From Mixophyes australis (taxonomy: Eukaryota; Chordata; Amphibia; Anura; Limnodynastidae), in contig JAVHZZ010000005.1 in assembly GCA_036250195.1 (NCBI GenBank), positions 178,605,448-178,669,447 on the forward strand: a stretch of 64,000 nucleotides of DNA, given 5' to 3'. Made by a program: the position numbers and the translations under genes. This document shows, piece by piece, positions 58,916-64,000 of this stretch. Under the pieces are notes generated by a model, which searched no databases, was not told where the DNA came from, and was given only the letters and a program-made list of their open reading frames with translations. Every line of letters begins with the position of its first letter. The stretch's first letter is position 1.

Positions 58916-59477
58916 CATACTTGCCAACTCTCCCTGAATGTCAGGGAGACTCCCTGAAATAGGGGTGATCTCCCTCACTCCCTGAAGAGTCTGGCATTCT
59001 CCCTAATGCTAAGCCAGTACAAGACGTGGTTGGCTTCGCCATCTGTGGCATGATGACACAGTTCAGAAATTGTGTCCTATGTGCATGTAAAGATGCCTAT
59101 GGAGGTGGCCCTTTTCACAGAGACCAACATTTAATTAAAGACTGGCAAGTAAGACAACATACTTCAGTAATGGAGACAGAAATGTAAAAGACACTTCAGT
59201 CTCTAGAGATTCATTAGCTGCTTTTCTTTAACGAATAGTTGCCTACTCTCCCGGAATGTCCGGGAGCCTCCCGCATTTCTGGGAGACCTCCCAGACTCCT
59301 GGGAGAGCAGAGCAATCTCCTGACTCTCGTCCCCAGCATATCTATGGGGGGTCTTAATGATGCAAAAATCGTTTAGTGGCGGGGCCAAAATGATGCAATT
59401 CATCAAGCCCCGCCCCCCACACACCCACCTCCCCCGGAATCTCCCTGAAGCCAATGAGGAAAAGTTGGCAAGTATGC
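58916..59477 (+). mobile_element. Composite hAT-like MITE, copy C (562 bp)
   Basis: Ends CATACTTGCCAACTC and GTTGGCAAGTATG; flanks CTTAAGAA (58908-58915) and CTTAAGCA (59478-59485), 7 of 8 identical. First unit about 58916-59233; second unit about 59234-59477, starting 'aatagttgcc'. It inserted about 210 bp from the SLC22A23 exon that follows. Confidence 0.85.
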
Positions 59478-59686
59478 TTAAGCAACAAAACATTCTACAT
59501 CACAAATCACTTTAAGGGCTCGTTCGTACATAGCTGTCGAATGTACAGTCATTGCAGTGTTATTCTCACATAGACAGTAAACTGCTACATGATGATATAA
59601 GCCCTTAGCGTTACACAAACAGAACCTGAAAATATGGCACAACCAGAAATATGTATTGAAAATGACGGCAATGAGGAGATACTCAC

Positions 59687-59841
59687 GTAGTGCATACAAA
59701 CAGAGGAATATCCCAGCAAGACAAAAGCCTTCAAAAAACCTGAGGGTGCTGAACATCGTCACATTCACTGAAAGTGCCACAGTAAGTCCAAAAATCAGAT
59801 TGAAGATTACAGAAAACAGCAGCACAAGACGTCGGCCGATC
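59687..59841 (-). CDS. SLC22A23: SLC22A23 exon (155 bp)
   Basis: The most upstream exon visible. Minus-strand acceptor ctttcttag|GATCGG and donor GCACTAC|gtgagt. It encodes IGRRLVLLF, the end of the loop between helices 2 and 3, then helices 3-4 with LTVALSVNVTMFSTLRFFEG and LAGIFLCLYAL. Length 155 bp equals the conserved SLC22 exon, and the final C joins GG of 4784-4952 to make Arg. Earlier exons (a 104-bp exon is expected next) were not found up to 64000, so another large intron must follow. Confidence 0.9.
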
Positions 59842-60883
59842 CTAAGAAAGAGAGGGCATTTGAAATAATGTATCATGACATGATAATGGACATATACAAT
59901 GGACATTCTAGAGCAAGGCAGCTAGGAAAACAGATGAGAGTTTCAGCAAGAAGAAATTGAAATTTAGAACATGTATAAAAAGAATCTCACTCATTTTCCT
60001 ATGGCTCAGATTTCTGACTCTACTGAAAAAACCCTACTTGCTGCTAAAGTGTAATAATTTCATTCTTAACATTTTCCGGACATAAACACAGGTAAAACAA
60101 AAAAAAAATATAATACACAATTCAGGATCCAGTATCTCAAATCTAGGAGCCAGCAGGATGTGCATTTATTGACAGCAATAGAAATCGCTTCCAAACGTTA
60201 GGCATTACCAGCAATTTTCTGGTGCATTGGCTGCATGGCTCTAGGGATATAGCCTTGAATAAAGATATAAACTAATTTGCAGTGGCATAATGGACACTAA
60301 AATTGTGTCAAGGAAAAAGTTTCACTTTAACTGATCATTTAACCCTGTGTTGGTCACATTCCTCATCAACATGGCGCTAATACGGTCATTCCTATAGTAT
60401 GGACCAATGACAGCGATGTCCAGCCGGAGGATTAATCAATACAGGTTAGTTTGTAGCCAATACAGAAATACAAAGTGATTGTCACTAAGGATATCCTTCT
60501 GTGGGTGGAAGATACAGACACAATCGGAATAGTTGCCACATAAACATAGATGTTGGTATTTATGGTTTGCCGTTTTATTTCCCCGTTAGTTGTCTCTACT
60601 ATAAAGACAGTTTCTTGTTCCTATTATTGGGATTGATGTTAGAATTGTGTTGAAAACGCTTCTTATGGCTCCAAAAAATGCAATCATGATAGCATCCATA
60701 ATGCCTTTTAATATGAACCTTATTTATTACAGTTATGAATAGTGAACTAAATTTTAATAGAACTTACATTCCAGTGTCTGCCTAACCATGCACACTTTAT
60801 TTTCTTTTATTAAAGAATGGTAGCATCTGCCATGTGAAATATTGGATGGTATGTACTTGAAACAACAACACACGTACACATGT
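59842..60883. other. Intron, no gene seen
   Basis: Intron upstream of the 155-bp exon. Nothing recognised. Confidence 0.5.
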
Positions 60884-61070
60884 AGGGCAACACGGTGGGG
60901 AAGTGGGTAGCACTTCTGCCTTACAGCACTGGGGTCAGGAGTTCAATTCCCGACCATGGCCTTATCTGTGTGGAGTTTGTATGTTCTCCCCGTGTTTCCC
61001 CCGGGTGCTCCGGTTTCCTCCCACTCTCCAAAAACATACTGGCAAGTTAATTGACTGCTAACAAATTGAC

Positions 61071-61109
<39 letters not shown>

Positions 61110-61206
61110 AGGGAATTTAGACTGTAAGCTCCAATGAGGCAGGGACTGAAGTGAGTACAGCGCTGCGGAATTAGTGGCGCTATATAAATAAATGGTGATG
61201 ATGATG
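60884..61206 (+). mobile_element. tRNA-derived SINE, full length with (GT)n
   Basis: Same family as 9339-9663, with a B-box-like 'gagttcaattcc' and the 'ggcgctatataaataaa' tail followed by GAT repeats. A (GT)n of about 32 bp has grown inside it at about 61075-61106. Confidence 0.85.
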
Positions 61207-61717
61207 TACTGTGCCAATATGTTTGCTAGTGTCTACTATATACTATAGCTTGCATTACAAATGGGGTAATTTCAGAACGGACTGCACATTATAATGATTT
61301 TCCAGTCGCTAATCAGCCTAAAGATGTCCAGGCACCCAGCGATAGTCAGGACTAAAAGTAACCAGGAGTGCTTAAATGGTTCGCAGCGCTCATTAATGAA
61401 ATATTACAGCAGATATCAAAATAAGGAATTACTGTGATTTGTAAGCTACTTTTTTAGATGCTTACATTTTTGTATGCCTCTTTTCCAGGTTTAGGCTCTC
61501 TCCCCACTCAGCTTCAGCCAAGTGATCTTGCTAGTGTGAATAACACAGTAGCATCCAGCAGTATCATAATGATTGACACATCTGCCTAGACATGGAACTG
61601 TTCTGTCATGACAAAAAACCTCTTCTCCCGTTTTGACATTTCCATGCAGCAGAGAAAGAACATGTGCAATGGTGATGTTAGAAGCTATAAATCCTTTATT
61701 ACTATTGCTTGCATGAT
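61207..61717. other. Intron, no gene seen
   Basis: AT-rich intron; nothing recognised. Confidence 0.5.
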
Positions 61718-62088
61718 CAGGGCCGGATTAACCCGAGGTCTAACTGGGTTATAGCCCAGGGGCCTCGGGCATCCAGGGGGCCCTTTCAAAGTCCGCAGAA
61801 GCATTATTGATCGGTCCGGGGGCGGGGGCGCCCCCAGCCCGATCAATGCTGCTGAGCACTGTCAGTCCAGTCCTCTGCTTACTGAAGAGATCTCGCGAGT
61901 GAACTCTCGCGAGATCTCCTCAGTAAGGAGCTTACAGCGCGCCGGGGACGGAGGACTGGACTGACAGGTAAGCGCTTTGGGGGGGGGGGGGGCCCTCACG
62001 GGGGACGGGTGCGGCTCACAATGGGGGCCTCACGGGGGAATGGAGGCGCCCTTAGCCCAGGGGCCTCCATTCCCTTAATCCGGCCCTG
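61718..62088 (+). mobile_element. hAT MITE with perfect 8-bp target duplication (371 bp)
   Basis: Terminal repeats CAGGGCCGGATTAA and TTAATCCGGCCCTG; flanks are exactly TGCATGAT (61710-61717 and 62089-62096). A central palindrome around 'gagatctcgcgagtgaact' and outer pairs 'tagcccaggggcctc' make it largely self-complementary. A G13 run is at about 61978. Confidence 0.92.
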
Positions 62089-62703
62089 TGCATGATGCCT
62101 GTCAAGGACACTGTGGAGTCATATTGGGGACTAAGTGGGATACTATTTTCCTTTGACAGTCTCTCTTTAACCAGCCAAAAGACAATGATTAATTCCACAG
62201 ACTACAAGCAAGAGCTTCCATGTGAGAGCAGAAACATTATAGTTACAACAATTCGCTGTGCTTTGAAGAAAAGTAAAATTTTGCCTGTCAGTGGCCAATT
62301 AGATGCCAAGCTGTCGATCTAATCTTTATTATTGCCTAACTAATGCATTATTACAAATAATACACTTTATAGGAGAAGCCCATATATAAACACAACCTGG
62401 TAATGTCATTAAAACTGAAAAGTAGTCTTAGCCTATCATTATCTTCCTTCTATACAATTACATTGTTTGAAGATACAATTTTGACTTAAATTATCAGTTT
62501 CTTGGTGAAGAACCTACAATCATTTTGTCCAGTGTCATTGCTTATACATTATTACATGTAACTGTTACTTTAAGCATTCTTTGGAAAATCAAAGTGTTTG
62601 TTTGCATTCCTAACTTAAATGATATTGTGTTCTAGTTGAATCCTGCTTTTTTCCTCAGTAGAGCTATTTTTCTGGTTGCTTGGCAATGTTAAATATGATT
62701 TTT
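62089..62703. other. Intron, no gene seen
   Basis: AT-rich intron; a 76-residue frame at 62092-62322 has no recognisable domain. Confidence 0.5.
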
Positions 62704-63261
62704 TGTTAAGGCCTCATAAGGCCTTTGTTCAGCCATTTTATTGTAACTTGTATAGAAATATTATTTGCTAGAAGAGATTATTCATTTTTCTGTTAACTTG
62801 CAGTTTTGCAATATGTGAGCCTATGGCCTTGAAGTTGAACTAATAGGGAACACCTGAAGAATGTAACCAGTTATGAAAACAATAATGAGCTTCATATCCA
62901 GCTGGTAGTATAGGAGCTGTATCCTTGGTGTTGCACATAGCATATCTCCAAGTCCCCTTGAGATAAGAAATAATAGGCTCATCTGTCCTTAGAAGGGGGA
63001 GAAAAGTAAACACCTCAAGAATACGTGAGAAAGTTAATCAGTAGCGCTTCTCATAAACTAGTGGTATAAACTATTGTATGCATATGACGTAGGATTCATT
63101 TATACAGTAGCCTATAAAAACCTGTATCTTTGTATCAATAAACTAGAGAATATTCCTTGTATACAGAACTTGGCCTGTGTCAATTCTCTCCAGCTGATTG
63201 AAGCGCTTCCAGATATACTTGACACCACAGGCAGACTTGGGTCAGAATTTTAGATCTAACA
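62704..63261 (+). repeat. Probable 5' LTR of a second retrovirus
   Basis: Called from its right side: TATAAAAA at 63113-63120, AATAAA at 63137-63142, an end ...CTAACA at 63261, then a primer-binding site. The left end is set at TGTTAAGG (62704), which mirrors the CTAACA end, but other TGTTAA sites (62791) are possible. The partner LTR lies outside the window, so the start is uncertain. Confidence 0.5.
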
Positions 63262-63264
63262 ACT

Positions 63265-63282
63265 TGGAGGTCCCACCGAGAT
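63265..63282 (+). other. Primer-binding site, tRNA-Thr type
   Basis: TGGAGGTCCCACCGAGAT, 17 of 18 matching the tRNA-Thr binding site used by many class I elements. It sits 3 nt after the LTR end. Confidence 0.7.
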
Positions 63283-64000
63283 TCGCTGTCCAGCAGGCTA
63301 CAAGACAGACAACGGAGGTTTCCCAGCATATTGAACCCCAACATCCGCGGTCAGTAGATTTCTACTCGTTGGTCTTCCTAGTCTGGGTCACCTCATGTCT
63401 GTCTGAGGCACCTGACACGCGAATTTGTGAGTCTCAAGTATCATCTGATTAATATAATACAGTATTAACCCAATTTGTTTACTGTAATTGTATTGTTGAT
63501 TAGATTTTTGAAAGATGATTGAATTTTGAGTGCATGTGTTTGTACCTATGTATGATGTATAAAGCATAAAAGTCACATAAGACATTGATCAAAGAAGCAT
63601 GTAATGGAATAGAGGGATTTAGAGAGTTATTGTTTTGAACATTGAGTGAACATTTTAGACACCATCCCCAGAGGTATATCAAAGAAGGGAGATTCTGTAA
63701 TCTGCCCAAATTGTGTAAGAGAGATTTCCAAAAGACCTTCGTCCCAGATACTGTCAAAGAAGCTATTTAGCACGGACATCCAGTACAAGGAGTCCACAGA
63801 ACGGGACGTCCAGTGCAAGGACAACCCACAGAAACTAGATAAGAGTCCCGATTTGGACTCAACAGAATACTGTCAATACGAGTAATATAGATAGTAAACA
63901 AATGACAGCAGCTCCCTCATAGATATGATGCACAAAGACTTAAGGAAATGGGGGAGTAGAAGGTCTGCAGGGAATTTTTCAAGAAAGCGGGGATAGCCAA
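63283..64000 (+). pseudogene. Leader and possible gag start of the second retrovirus
   Basis: Sequence after the primer-binding site. A plus-strand frame at 63646-63885 (80 codons) has no domain I recognise (it contains a VICPNC stretch and many charged residues). A later 'aaatgggggagtag' breaks another frame. The window ends here, so the element cannot be judged intact or dead. Confidence 0.35.

Larger units (their letters stand above)
4953..59686 (-). other. SLC22A23: Giant SLC22A23 intron (about 54.7 kb)
   Basis: Sequence between the 155-bp and 169-bp exons. Phases match directly (phase 1 out, phase 1 in) and the proteins join as ...CLYAL-R-IELCPPG..., so no coding exon is missing between them. 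The intron carries nearly every mobile element listed here, including the complete provirus in antisense orientation. No other host gene was recognised inside it. Confidence 0.85.

Noticed and set aside
59842..64000. Next upstream SLC22A23 exon (about 104 bp expected)
   Set aside because: I searched by eye for the loop sequence on the minus strand with a matching phase and found nothing; it is probably beyond the window.

Overview
This window is vertebrate nuclear DNA, most probably from a frog or a close relative. It is almost entirely intron. Five exons on the minus strand, with clean GT-AG borders and matching phases, belong to one SLC22-family transporter gene that I identify as SLC22A23. 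In transcription order they are 59687-59841, 4784-4952, 3227-3354, 2062-2164 and 1-145, the last cut by the window edge. The intron between the first two is about 54.7 kb and holds nearly all the other features. The frog assignment rests on the repeat mix: Tc1/mariner, Penelope-like, hAT-type MITE, tRNA-derived SINE, L1-type LINE and class I retrovirus copies. I infer it; nothing in the window proves it.

Layout. 1-4952 holds four exons and short introns. 4953-28564 is intron with a composite hAT-like MITE, a small hAT MITE with a perfect 8-bp target duplication, a run of four hairpins, SINEs, two Penelope-like fragments, L1 3' ends and a decayed Tc1/mariner. 28565-36000 holds a long-TIR MITE family (three copies), an L1 ORF2 relic split by a 2,989-bp non-autonomous hAT element swollen by two minisatellites, and a MITE nested in another MITE. 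36000-45110 is mostly plain intron, plus an internally deleted hAT element that keeps an open C-terminal transposase reading frame and two fold-back elements.

45115-54960 is the most notable object: a complete, very young class I (gamma/epsilon-like) endogenous retrovirus on the plus strand, antisense to the host gene. Its two 840-bp LTRs differ at one position and are flanked by a 4-bp duplication, CATC. gag, pol and env are all open. All three lie in one reading frame, with gag and pol separated by a single UAG, as in viruses that use stop-codon readthrough.

54965-64000 holds a fold-back element beside a microsatellite, a long (GT)n tract, another composite MITE, the most upstream visible SLC22A23 exon, a SINE, and a hAT MITE with a perfect 8-bp duplication. 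At the right edge is what looks like the 5' LTR, a tRNA-Thr-type primer-binding site and the leader of a second retrovirus, which runs out of the window.

The host exons and the provirus are the only features with good evidence of intact coding capacity. The long minus-strand reading frames at 29.2-32.0 kb come from minisatellites with no stop codons and should not be taken as genes.
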